The position numbers and the translations under genes were made by a program. The notes below the pieces were generated by a model that saw nothing but the letters and a program-made list of their open reading frames with translations, did no database searches and had not been told where the DNA came from. Positions 23,663 through 30,970 of a stretch of 64,000 nt of DNA are shown piece by piece. Source of the DNA: Pseudovibrio exalbescens (GTDB lineage Bacteria > Pseudomonadota > Alphaproteobacteria > Rhizobiales > Stappiaceae); the NCBI RefSeq assembly GCF_028737195.1, contig NZ_JAQZAJ010000002.1:682001-746000 (forward strand), in the 5' to 3' direction. Position 1 is the first letter of the stretch. Every line of letters starts with the position of its first letter.

Positions 23663-24415
23663 ATGCTTGATTTTAATCACAGGCCCAGTTTTACCGAGCG
23701 TGTGTCTGAATTGATTGATCAGGCACTGTGCGCGGAACATAAAACCCAGCCAGAACGCGATTATCTGGGGGCTTCCCGCCTCGGGGAAAACTGCAGCCGC
23801 AAATTACAGTACGAATATACCAACACGCCCAAAGACGAAGGTTTTTCCGGGCAGACATTGCGGATATTTGCCGCAGGCCATGTGTTTGAAGATCTGGCCA
23901 TTCGCTGGCTGCGCCTTGCCGGGTTTGAGCTCTTCACTGAAAAGCCGAATGGCTATCAGTTTGGATTTTCTGTCGCTGATGGCCGCATCCGTGGTCATGT
24001 TGACGGCATTATTAATGGCGCACCCGAGGCGCTAGGCCTGACATTCCCGATGCTTTGGGAGTGCAAGTCGCTCAATGCCAAGTCATGGAAAGATACCGTC
24101 AAACGCGGCGTTGCTAAATCAAAGCCTGTCTATGCCGCGCAGATGGCCACCTACCAAGCCTATATGGAAGGCAGTGTGCCGGGCATTAGTAAGAGCCCGG
24201 CGCTATTCACGGCCATTAATAAAGATACGGCAGAGCTGCATTTTGAGCTTGTTGCTTTTGATGCGAGCCTTGCTCAAAAGGTCAGTGATCGTGCGGTTAC
24301 CATCTTAAAAGCAGCCGATTCTGGTGAATTATTGCCGCGTCATACCGCTGATCCCGAACATTTTGAATGTCGTTTCTGTGCCTACCGCAACCGTTGTTGG
24401 GAGGTACCTGCATGA
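23663..24415 (+). CDS. PD-(D/E)xK nuclease, RecB/Cas4-like
   Basis: 250 residues. RIRGHVDGII gives the Asp, LWECKSLN the E-x-K, and AQMATYQAYM the QxxxY motif of the RecB nuclease family. Cysteines at CSRKLQY and the C-terminal CRFCAYRNRCW could hold an iron-sulfur cluster as in Cas4/AddB. Probably the 5'-3' exonuclease that feeds single strands to the Sak4-like ATPase. The stop overlaps the primase-helicase start. Confidence 0.87.
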   Translation: MLDFNHRPSFTERVSELIDQALCAEHKTQPERDYLGASRLGENCSRKLQYEYTNTPKDEGFSGQTLRIFAAGHVFEDLAIRWLRLAGFELFTEKPNGYQFGFSVADGRIRGHVDGIINGAPEALGLTFPMLWECKSLNAKSWKDTVKRGVAKSKPVYAAQMATYQAYMEGSVPGISKSPALFTAINKDTAELHFELVAFDASLAQKVSDRAVTILKAADSGELLPRHTADPEHFECRFCAYRNRCWEVPA

Positions 24416-26601
24416 CGACAAGCTGGTCCGATTTCAACGATGCGCCAAGCCAATATCCGGAATTTAAAGACACTGCTGTCCCTACGGATGATATCCGTCA
24501 GCAACTGATTGGACGTCTGGATCAAGTCTTGTCTTATTTGCTGCCTGCAGGCCGCATCAAGCGAGGCGTGTATGAGATCGGTGATATTCAAGGTAATAAA
24601 GGTGATAGCCTCAAGATTGAGCTGAATAGCGGCAAGGCTGGCATGTGGCATGATTTTGCCACGGGCGAAGGTGGAGACATCTTTGATCTGTGGGCTGCTT
24701 GTCACAATCTGGATACCAAACATCAGTTCCCACAGGTGGTCAGTTCAGCCAGTGAATGGCTGGGATTGTCTTCGCCCGCGCCGATACCTGCTAATCAAGC
24801 CAAACCTGCCAAACATATCCCCGAGGATGAACTTGGCCCTTACACGGCCAAATGGGACTATCTGGATGGCGATGGCAAGCTGATTGCCTGCGTCTATCGC
24901 TATGACACAGCCGACGGCAAGGAATTCAGGCCATGGGATGTGCTGGCAAAAAAACATCGCGCTCCCACACCAAGACCTCTCTTTAATCAGCCGGGCCTCA
25001 TGGAAAACCAGCATGTGGTTCTGGTCGAAGGTGAAAAAGCTGCCGAAGCTTTGATGGCTCATGGCATCACTGCCACAACTGCAATGAATGGCGCGAAAGC
25101 CCCGCCCGAAAAAACTGACTGGTCACCGCTCAAAGGCAAACACCTACTGATCTGGCCGGATCATGATGAGGCTGGTCGCGCTTATGCCGAAGCCGTTAGC
25201 GCATATCTTGGCGCACAAGGCGTAACCGCTTCGCTCACCATTTTGGATGTACCAAGTGATAAGCCTGAGAAATGGGACGCAGCCGATGCTGTGTCTGAGG
25301 GTTTGGACATACGCGCTTTTATTGCTGCGTGCATTAAAACCGAAAAAGCCGCTGTCACCGCTGTGCCTGCCTTCACGGTTGGGCATTTTCTGGATGACAC
25401 ATCGCCCATGCCAGAAGATTTGATCCTACCGCGTGTGTTAACGCCGGGCGGACTTATGGTCTTTGGTGGTGCGCCAAAGGTCGGCAAGAGTGATTTTCTA
25501 CTCTCGCTGCTGGCTCATATGGCGGCAGGCGTTCCATTTCTTGGCATGAAGCCACCACGCCCTTTGCGGATATTTTATCTGCAGGCAGAGATTGGCTATC
25601 ACTATTTGCGCGAGCGCTTGCAAAACATGGCGTTTGATAAAAACCTGCTTCCACTGGTCCGCAAAAATCTGGTTGTCACACCGCAATTCAAGATGCTGCT
25701 CAATGAGCATGGCGTGGCGGCCACCTGTGAGGCCATTCGCAGCCATTTTGCCGATCTTGGGGTTGATATTATCGTCGTTGATCCGCTGCGCAATGTGTTT
25801 GACGGCGGCGATAGCGATGCCGGTGAGAATGATAACGCCGCGATGCTGTTCTTCCTGCAGCAACGGCTCGATGCCTTACGTGATGCCGTTAATCCCGATG
25901 CTGGGATTATCCTTGCCCACCACACACGCAAAATCCAAAAAAAGCAGCTTGAGGAAGACCCGTTTCAGGCGCTCTCCGGTGCCAGCAGCCTGCGCGGTTA
26001 TTACACCACCGGGCTGATCATGTTCCAGCCGGATGAAAATCAGTCCTATCGCCAGCTGATTTTTGAGCTGCGAAATGGCCCGCGCCTGCGCTCAAAAGTG
26101 ATCGATAAGGTCGATGGTGCGTGGCAAGAGATGGAATACAGTTCGGATCGTTTGGTCAATCGTGACTATGGCCAGAAGCTGGATGCGGAGCGTCGTCGCA
26201 AGCGCGATGTGATCCTTGAAATCATCTATGCAGAATCTCGCGCTGGTCGTGTCTACACCATGAACCAGTTTTGTCAGGCGTTTGAAAACCGCGCCGGACT
26301 TGGCGGTAAAGACACCATTCGTGGACGCTTGGATGTGCTCTCCACCAAGGGCTACGTCAAGTTTTTCAAGGATGCAGACAATTACGGCCTGAGCAGCCCC
26401 TCTCGCACCAAATACGGCTTTTTGTGCGTTGAAGATATGCATCTTGGCACTGGTGAAGAGATGGTCGATCCGCACACAGGCGAAGTCTCTACCAAGCTGC
26501 AAGCGGTCTATCCAACCCATTACAAATGCCGCCAGACAGCCGCTGTCCTGCCTGTCGAGAACCCTCGTGTGTGGATTTATGACGAGGAGGATCAGGCATG
26601 A
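24412..26601 (+). CDS. TOPRIM primase fused to RepA-type hexameric helicase
   Basis: 729 residues from ATG 24412 (GGGAGG upstream, ATGA overlap). The N-terminal part has a short primase-like region (GKAGMWHDFATGEGGDIFDLWA). TOPRIM follows at about 205-275: VVLVEGEKAAEAL, ATTAMNGAKAP and LLIWPDHDEAG. From about 330 there is a RepA/RecA-fold ATPase: MVFGGAPKVGKSDFLLSLL (Walker A), IDIIVVDPLRNVF-type Walker B and IILAHHTRK. The C-terminal 150 residues look like a winged-helix end. It is the probable replication initiator-helicase, and the iteron array follows directly after its stop. Confidence 0.88.
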   Translation: MTTSWSDFNDAPSQYPEFKDTAVPTDDIRQQLIGRLDQVLSYLLPAGRIKRGVYEIGDIQGNKGDSLKIELNSGKAGMWHDFATGEGGDIFDLWAACHNLDTKHQFPQVVSSASEWLGLSSPAPIPANQAKPAKHIPEDELGPYTAKWDYLDGDGKLIACVYRYDTADGKEFRPWDVLAKKHRAPTPRPLFNQPGLMENQHVVLVEGEKAAEALMAHGITATTAMNGAKAPPEKTDWSPLKGKHLLIWPDHDEAGRAYAEAVSAYLGAQGVTASLTILDVPSDKPEKWDAADAVSEGLDIRAFIAACIKTEKAAVTAVPAFTVGHFLDDTSPMPEDLILPRVLTPGGLMVFGGAPKVGKSDFLLSLLAHMAAGVPFLGMKPPRPLRIFYLQAEIGYHYLRERLQNMAFDKNLLPLVRKNLVVTPQFKMLLNEHGVAATCEAIRSHFADLGVDIIVVDPLRNVFDGGDSDAGENDNAAMLFFLQQRLDALRDAVNPDAGIILAHHTRKIQKKQLEEDPFQALSGASSLRGYYTTGLIMFQPDENQSYRQLIFELRNGPRLRSKVIDKVDGAWQEMEYSSDRLVNRDYGQKLDAERRRKRDVILEIIYAESRAGRVYTMNQFCQAFENRAGLGGKDTIRGRLDVLSTKGYVKFFKDADNYGLSSPSRTKYGFLCVEDMHLGTGEEMVDPHTGEVSTKLQAVYPTHYKCRQTAAVLPVENPRVWIYDEEDQA

Positions 26602-26669
26602 AAAACCAGCCCCAAAACACCCGCAAAAACCAATTTTCCCACCCGGGAAAAATGGTCTGCCACGCTCCC

Positions 26670-26848
26670 AAACTGGAGCAGTTTCGGCCGAATCTGAAAC
26701 TGCAGCAAATCTGCCAAAACTGGAAAACGCCAGCCATATCAACGGTTTCAGCGCAGTTTCGGGCCAGATTCCAGTTTTGGTCATCCAGTTTCGTTCCAAA
26801 CTGCCCAAACTGGCGGGAAAGCCTTTTATTTCAAGGCTTAGCCAGTTT
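26670..26848. repeat. AAACTG iteron array, candidate phage replication origin
   Basis: Ten exact copies of AAACTG or its complement in 179 bp, five on each strand. AAACTG starts at 26670, 26697, 26717, 26798 and 26807; CAGTTT at 26679, 26754, 26772, 26786 and 26843. Several extend to CCAAACTGG. About 0.1 copy is expected by chance at even base use. The copies fall in different frames, so this is not a protein repeat. Position after the primase-helicase and before the resolvase suggests an origin or initiator-binding region. An open frame from 26598 runs through it but looks non-coding. Confidence 0.7.
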
Positions 26849-26872
26849 GGAAGTGTTTAGGAAAAAGACTCC

Positions 26873-26889
26873 CTCTCCCTACGGGAGAG
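26873..26889 (+). other. Stem-loop next to the iteron array
   Basis: CTCTCCC-TAC-GGGAGAG, followed by a smaller GCCC-CTAT-GGGC hairpin. No T-run. Either part of an origin structure or a leader element of the resolvase gene at 26976. Confidence 0.5.
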
Positions 26890-26975
26890 AGTGCCCCTAT
26901 GGGCGCAACTCTCCCCGGTCGAGGGTTCCCAAGGGTGCTCATTCATCTTTCCCAACAACCAAACAGGAGGTCTCC

Positions 26976-27461
26976 ATGGAAAAAACTAATCAACCCATTT
27001 TGCTCAGTCTCGATCTGGGTACAGCTACCGGATGGGCGTTCTCCAACAAACATGGACGCATCATGAGCGGCACAGCGCATTTTCGTCCCCGTCGTTTTGA
27101 GGGTGGCGGTATGCGTTACCTGCGCTTTGAACGCTGGCTAAATGAGACCCGCGATGTGTCTGGTGCGATCAACGCAGTCTATTTTGAAGAAGTCCGCAGA
27201 CACCTTGGTGTCGACGCAGCCCATGCTTATGGCGGTTTTCTTGCTTCACTCACCGCATGGTGTGAGGAGCACAGCATCCCTTACGAAGGCGTTCCGGTCG
27301 GCACGATCAAGAAGTTCATCACTGGCAAAGGTAATGCTGGCAAGCAGGCTGTTATCACTGCCGTCAAAGCCCTCGGCCATTTGCCCGAAGATGACAACGA
27401 AGCCGATGCTCTGGCTCTCCTGCATTTTGCCCGTGAGCAGATGATCGGAGGTCAGTCATGA
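26976..27461 (+). CDS. RuvC-like Holliday junction resolvase of phage type
   Basis: 161 residues from ATG 26976 with AGGAGG upstream. ILLSLDLGTATGWAF gives the first RNase H-fold Asp, INAVYFEEVRRHLGVDAAHAYGGFLASLTAWCEEH the Glu, PVGTIKKFITGKGNAGKQAVI the conserved basic helix, and DDNEADALALLHFA the final acidic pair. These are the four acids of RuvC-type nucleases. It should resolve branched DNA before packaging. The longer open frame from 26598 crosses the iteron array and is not needed. Confidence 0.85.
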   Translation: MEKTNQPILLSLDLGTATGWAFSNKHGRIMSGTAHFRPRRFEGGGMRYLRFERWLNETRDVSGAINAVYFEEVRRHLGVDAAHAYGGFLASLTAWCEEHSIPYEGVPVGTIKKFITGKGNAGKQAVITAVKALGHLPEDDNEADALALLHFAREQMIGGQS

Positions 27462-27742
27462 GACACGCCAACCGACTTTTGGAGGAAGCGTCACGAATAC
27501 TGGCAGAGCGTGGTGAAAGCTACGGATCACCCCAGCCGCTATTCGAAAACGTGGCCAAACGCTGGTCACTGACGTTGGGCGTGGATGTGAGTGCTGAACA
27601 GGTCATCACTTGTTTGATTGATCTGAAGCTGGCGCGACTGAACAGCACCCCCGGGCATCACGACAGCATTCTCGACGTTGCCGGGTATGCAGCAATTTTA
27701 AACGAAATTATCAATAACAACGGAGGCGCTTATGGAGCATAA
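27458..27742 (+). CDS. DUF6378-type small phage protein
   Basis: 94 residues: RILAERGESYGSPQPLFENVAKRWSLTLG, ITCLIDLKLARL and HHDSILDVAGYAAILNEI. This pattern is common in phages and is thought to relate to helical nucleotide-pyrophosphohydrolase-like folds; function unproven. ATGA overlap with the resolvase, and the 3' end overlaps the next gene by 11 bp. Confidence 0.78.
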   Translation: MRHANRLLEEASRILAERGESYGSPQPLFENVAKRWSLTLGVDVSAEQVITCLIDLKLARLNSTPGHHDSILDVAGYAAILNEIINNNGGAYGA

Positions 27743-28115
27743 CTGGACAGAAAAGGACGTGGCAGGTCAATTTGAAGAATCTATTTCAACTTTGAAAAAG
27801 CTACCGCCTGTGCGGGCGCAAGGCTATTTCAATGCATGGCCTGAGATTGTCCGCACCCCAGAAGAGATTGCGGCAGGTGAACCCATGCCGCTTCGCTTAC
27901 GGGCAACACCAGATGCCATCTCGCGCATGGAGCAAACACTGCGCTGGATCACATGGGTTGATGTTGAAGAGCGTCGCTTGATCTGGCATCGCGCTGCACG
28001 CAGACGCTGGAAAACAATTTGCTGGGAGCTGGGCTGTGATCGCAGTACAGCATGGCGTAAATGGAGTATTGCGCTGGCAAAAATTGCTGCTCGCTTGAAC
28101 GCAGGACAGAAGTAA
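27732..28115 (+). CDS. DUF6362-type HTH protein, possible late-gene regulator
   Basis: 127 residues. After an N-terminal helical part comes ATPDAISRMEQTLRWITWVDVEERRLIWHRAARRRWKTICWELGCDRSTAWRKWSIALAKIAARL, a sigma-region-4 or ArpU-like helix-turn-helix. It is the last gene of the replication operon and stands before the packaging genes, as late regulators often do. Its stop codon lies inside a 20-bp palindrome (28113-28132) that may be its own operator. Confidence 0.78.
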   Translation: MEHNWTEKDVAGQFEESISTLKKLPPVRAQGYFNAWPEIVRTPEEIAAGEPMPLRLRATPDAISRMEQTLRWITWVDVEERRLIWHRAARRRWKTICWELGCDRSTAWRKWSIALAKIAARLNAGQK

Positions 28116-28132
28116 AGTGTTGCAACACTTTA
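28113..28132. promoter_or_regulatory. Perfect 20-bp palindrome, candidate operator
   Basis: TAAAGTGTTGCAACACTTTA overlaps the stop codon of the HTH gene. A partial second copy, ACACTTGCAACATTT, lies at about 28140-28154. Two spaced sites with core TTGCAACA suggest a dimeric regulator. Confidence 0.6.
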
Positions 28133-28219
28133 GTATTCGACACTTGCAACATTTTTGGCTACTATAAGAACCATAATCGGCAGCGGTGTACGCACAGGCA
28201 GCCGTCAAGAATTCAAGCG

Positions 28220-28249
28220 AGCCGCCATCAGTCTGATTGCGGCTTTTTT
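28220..28249 (+). terminator. Intrinsic terminator before the ParB-methyltransferase gene
   Basis: AGCCGC then inner ATCAG-T-CTGAT then GCGGCT, a long stem with one mismatch, followed by TTTTTT. Confidence 0.85.
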
Positions 28250-28374
28250 GTTTCCTCACACCGCTCATTTATCGATGCTCCTCTCACATACCAAGCCACG
28301 GGTCCTTACTGCGGCTGGAACGTATGCGGGCGGGCTGGGCGCAGTATTTCGCTAGCGTCAGGGCGGTAAAAGAG

Positions 28375-28400
28375 GTTCGCAGTTCGCACCCGGGTTCGCA
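28375..28400 (+). repeat. Three GTTCGCA direct repeats upstream of the ParB-methyltransferase
   Basis: GTTCGCA starts at 28375, 28382 and 28394, within 26 bp and ending 28 bp before the start codon at 28429. The spacing of 7 and 12 bp would put two sites side by side and one almost a turn away. Possible regulator or packaging-related site. Confidence 0.5.
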
Positions 28401-28428
28401 CGTCACTAACATATAAAAAGGTTTAACA

Positions 28429-29721
28429 ATGGATTTAAATGTTCAGCAAATTGAGCTGGAGCAGCTGGTTCCTTATGCCCGCAACGCCCGCACACACAGC
28501 GACTCACAGGTCGCACAGATTGCAGGCTCGATTGCTGAATTCGGCTTTGTAAATCCTGTTCTGGTTGGCGGCGATAATATCATCATCGCAGGCCATGGTC
28601 GTGTGATGGCAGCCAAGAAGCTCGGCCTGCAAACCGTTCCGACCATCAAGCTGGATCACCTGACAGAAAATCAGCGCCGCGCCTTGGTGATTGCCGATAA
28701 CAAAATCGCCGAGAATGCCGGATGGGATGAAGAATTACTGCGATTAGAATTACAAAATCTTGCCGATGAGGATTTCGATCTTGATCTGCTGGGCTTTGAC
28801 GATGTGGAGTTGGATGATTTATTGGCATCACTGGATGACGATGAAGCAGCCGCGCTTGATGAAAACATTCCGGAAGTACAGGAAAATCCTGTCAGCCGCA
28901 CAGGCGATATCTGGATTATGGGTGAGCACCGTTTGCTCTGCGGCGACTCCACAAGTGAAGCCGACATGAAAAAACTGATGGGTGGTGAGCTGGCCGATAT
29001 GGTCTTTACCGACCCGCCCTATAATGTGAATTACGGCGATACAGCCAAAGACAAGCTGCGCTCCAAAGGTGGAGCTAAAGCCGGACGCAAGATTATGAAT
29101 GATAATCTGGGCGATGACTTTGAGGCGTTTTTAACCGCAGCCTGTAAAAACATGCTGGATTATACCAAGGGTGCTCTTTACATCTGTATGAGTTCCAGCG
29201 AGCTGGATACGCTGCAAAGCGCCTTCCGCCATGCGGGCGGTAAATGGTCAACCTTTATTATCTGGGCGAAAAACACCTTCACCCTTGGCCGTTCTGATTA
29301 TCAGCGCCAATATGAGCCCATCCTATATGGCTGGAAAGATGGCAATGACCGCTACTGGTGCGGTGCACGTGATCAGGGTGATGTCTGGTTTTATAACAAA
29401 CCGCAGAAGAACGATCTGCACCCGACCATGAAGCCTGTTGATTTGGTAGTACGCGGGATTAAAAATTCCAGCAAGACGCTGGATATTGTGCTCGATCCCT
29501 TTGGCGGTTCTGGTTCAACACTGATTGCTGCAGAACATACCGGGCGACAGGCACGACTGATTGAGCTTGATCCTAAATATGTGGATGTGATTGTGCGGCG
29601 CTGGCAGGAAATGACCGGATTACAAGCAACGCTATCTGGTACCGGTCAGGACTTTAAGGCTGTTGAAAAAGACCGCCTTGGGAGCAAGGCCGAAGCCTCA
29701 CTGCCTGTGGAGGGCGAGTGA
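28429..29721 (+). CDS. ParB-domain / DNA methyltransferase fusion
   Basis: 430 residues. Residues 1-100 form a ParB/sulfiredoxin-like domain: LVPYARNARTHSDSQVAQIAGSIAEFGFVNPVLV and IIAGHGRVMAAKKLG. An acidic linker follows. From about 160 comes a beta-class amino-methyltransferase: FTDPPYNVNYGDT (catalytic motif IV), a target-recognition region, then LDPFGGSGSTLIAAEHTGR (cofactor motif I). It should methylate adenine N6 or cytosine N4 in its own recognition sequence, often protecting phage DNA from host restriction. This fusion is frequent next to terminase genes. Confidence 0.92.
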   Translation: MDLNVQQIELEQLVPYARNARTHSDSQVAQIAGSIAEFGFVNPVLVGGDNIIIAGHGRVMAAKKLGLQTVPTIKLDHLTENQRRALVIADNKIAENAGWDEELLRLELQNLADEDFDLDLLGFDDVELDDLLASLDDDEAAALDENIPEVQENPVSRTGDIWIMGEHRLLCGDSTSEADMKKLMGGELADMVFTDPPYNVNYGDTAKDKLRSKGGAKAGRKIMNDNLGDDFEAFLTAACKNMLDYTKGALYICMSSSELDTLQSAFRHAGGKWSTFIIWAKNTFTLGRSDYQRQYEPILYGWKDGNDRYWCGARDQGDVWFYNKPQKNDLHPTMKPVDLVVRGIKNSSKTLDIVLDPFGGSGSTLIAAEHTGRQARLIELDPKYVDVIVRRWQEMTGLQATLSGTGQDFKAVEKDRLGSKAEASLPVEGE

Positions 29722-29916
29722 CGCTTCGTGTAAGGCTTTGGCATCGCCAAGCAGCCGATCAAGGTCAATGATGGAACCGATGGCAGCGTTGCGATTGCCG
29801 TCATCCATGTAACCGCAGCCCTCTTGTGCGAGGGTGGCCGCTTTTTCCAGCATGTCACGCATGGCGTTCATGTTGGCTTGGATGGCGTTATTGATAATGG
29901 GATTTTGGTTGCTCAT
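29698..29916 (-). CDS. Small leftward phage protein
   Basis: 72 residues: NNAIQANMNAMRDMLEKAATLAQEGCGYMDDGNRNAAIGSIIDLDRLLGDAKALHEASLAL. Helical, similar in character to short four-helix or hairpin proteins. Convergent with the methyltransferase gene (24-bp tail overlap). It follows the DUF3489 gene with a 4-bp overlap. Function unknown. Confidence 0.65.
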   Translation of the reverse strand: MSNQNPIINNAIQANMNAMRDMLEKAATLAQEGCGYMDDGNRNAAIGSIIDLDRLLGDAKALHEASLALHRQ

Positions 29917-30140
29917 GCTTGGGTTTCCTTTTTCTTGGTTGGTTTAAGGTAATAACGGCGGTCAGCGTCTTGTTTTTCTGAGCTCAACTCAAATCCTTCG
30001 AGCTTTTTGATGACTCGGGATAAAACGCCGCGCACCGTATGTTTTTGCCAGCCCGTCAGTTTCATCATCTCATCGATGCTGGCTCCTTCCTTGGTGCTGA
30101 GCGTTTCAATGATCTTGGCTTGTTTGGTGGTCTTACTCAT
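29913..30140 (-). CDS. DUF3489 winged-helix-type small protein
   Basis: 75 residues. KIIETLSTKEGASIDEMMKLTGWQKHTVRGVLSRVIKKLEGFELSSEKQDADRRYYL is the DUF3489 pattern, a small HTH fold with the W-x-x-H-T-V-R-G motif. In many alphaproteobacterial elements it accompanies DUF2924 and the serine recombinase; here it sits 11 kb away. Probably a DNA-binding regulator. Middle gene of a three-gene leftward cassette. Confidence 0.85.
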   Translation of the reverse strand: MSKTTKQAKIIETLSTKEGASIDEMMKLTGWQKHTVRGVLSRVIKKLEGFELSSEKQDADRRYYLKPTKKKETQA

Positions 30141-30337
30141 TACTTACCTCCTTTGGTGGCAGATTGTTGGCCCGCTTCATAAGCGGCTTCTAATGCGGCT
30201 TTGATGGACCAGACAGCACAGTCGTGAAAATCGAGGCTATCGCTCTTGCGGGTCTCAAGGGTTTCAAGGTGCAGTTCGTCTTTGGCGATCTGCGCCAGTA
30301 TTTGGTCTTTTTGGGTGTGTTTTATGTTGTTTGTCAT
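30140..30337 (-). CDS. Small phage protein, DUF6900-like
   Basis: 65 residues from ATG 30337 (AAAGGAG upstream). QILAQIAKDELHLETLETRKSDSLDFHDCAVWSIKAALEAAYEAG matches the character of DUF6900, a short helical protein linked to mobile elements and DNA-modification genes. First gene of the leftward cassette; its stop abuts the DUF3489 start. Function unknown. Confidence 0.75.
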   Translation of the reverse strand: MTNNIKHTQKDQILAQIAKDELHLETLETRKSDSLDFHDCAVWSIKAALEAAYEAGQQSATKGGK

Positions 30338-30421
30338 GGTTGCTCCTTTGCTTGTTGACGTGTTCATGAACGCTTGGAAACCAAGGCTTATCAAGTCAAT
30401 TCAAGGGATTAATCGAAGAAT
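30338..30421. other. Divergent promoter region, cassette / terminase operon
   Basis: 84 bp between divergent starts. It contains GTTCATGAAC and CTTGG-AAA-CCAAG symmetry, and a TTGACG that could be a -35 box for the rightward packaging operon. I do not see a good matching -10. Confidence 0.4.
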
Positions 30422-30970
30422 ATGGGCGTATCGATCCGAGAATATGCAAGGCAGCGCGGTGTCAGTGATACCGCCGTCAGAAAGGCACTGAAACAAGGCC
30501 GCATTACTGCTGAGCCTGATGGCACTATTGATGTAGAACGCGCTGATCGGGAATGGTCATCCAACACGGCGAAGCCACAAACAAAACAGACGGCAAAGAC
30601 CAAGCCAGTTCCTGCGGCTGCGGTGGAAGCCGTTGAAGAAACCTTGAAGGAAAGCGGCACCCCATTTTCATCGGGCGGCACGACCTACATGCAGGCCAAA
30701 ACCGCCAATGAGGTTTTAAAGGCGCAAACCAACCGGGTACGCCTCAAGCAATTAAAAGGTGAGCTTATCGACCGCAACGAGGCCATTGCCCATGTGTTTC
30801 GGCTTGCGCGTCAGGAACGCGATGCATGGCAAACATGGCCTGCAAGGATTTCAAGCCAGATGGCAGCAGAACTCGAGACCGATGCCCACCAATTACATGT
30901 GACGTTGGAGCGTTATGTCCGTGAACACTTGGAAGAACTTGGAGGGATCAAAGCAAACTTCAAACAATAA
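30422..30970 (+). CDS. Terminase small subunit (Nu1-like)
   Basis: 182 residues. The N-terminal helix-turn-helix MGVSIREYARQRGVSDTAVRKALKQGRITAEPDGTIDVERADREW is the Nu1-type DNA-binding domain. A flexible Lys/Pro/Ala linker follows, then a helical domain KTANEVLKAQTNRVRLKQLKGELIDRNEAIAHVFRLARQERDAWQTWPARIS typical of phage DNA-packaging small subunits. It recognises the packaging site and loads the large subunit, whose gene starts inside this one (56-bp overlap). Confidence 0.88.
   Translation: MGVSIREYARQRGVSDTAVRKALKQGRITAEPDGTIDVERADREWSSNTAKPQTKQTAKTKPVPAAAVEAVEETLKESGTPFSSGGTTYMQAKTANEVLKAQTNRVRLKQLKGELIDRNEAIAHVFRLARQERDAWQTWPARISSQMAAELETDAHQLHVTLERYVREHLEELGGIKANFKQ

Larger units (their letters stand above)
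28133..28428. other. Intergenic regulatory region before the ParB-methyltransferase gene
   Basis: About 296 bp with no supported protein gene. In order it holds the partial TTGCAACA site, a possible promoter (TTCGAC-18-TACTAT near 28136-28165), about 60 bp of unexplained sequence, the terminator at 28220-28249, a GC-rich stretch, and three GTTCGCA repeats. The promoter-to-terminator segment could make a short untranslated RNA. Confidence 0.45.

Noticed and set aside
26598-26975. N-terminal extension of the RuvC-like gene starting with ATGA at 26598
   Set aside because: The translation is low-complexity, rich in Asn, Gln, Pro and Trp without fold signals, and results from the iteron repeats. 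A strong ribosome-binding site at 26976 gives a normal-length resolvase.
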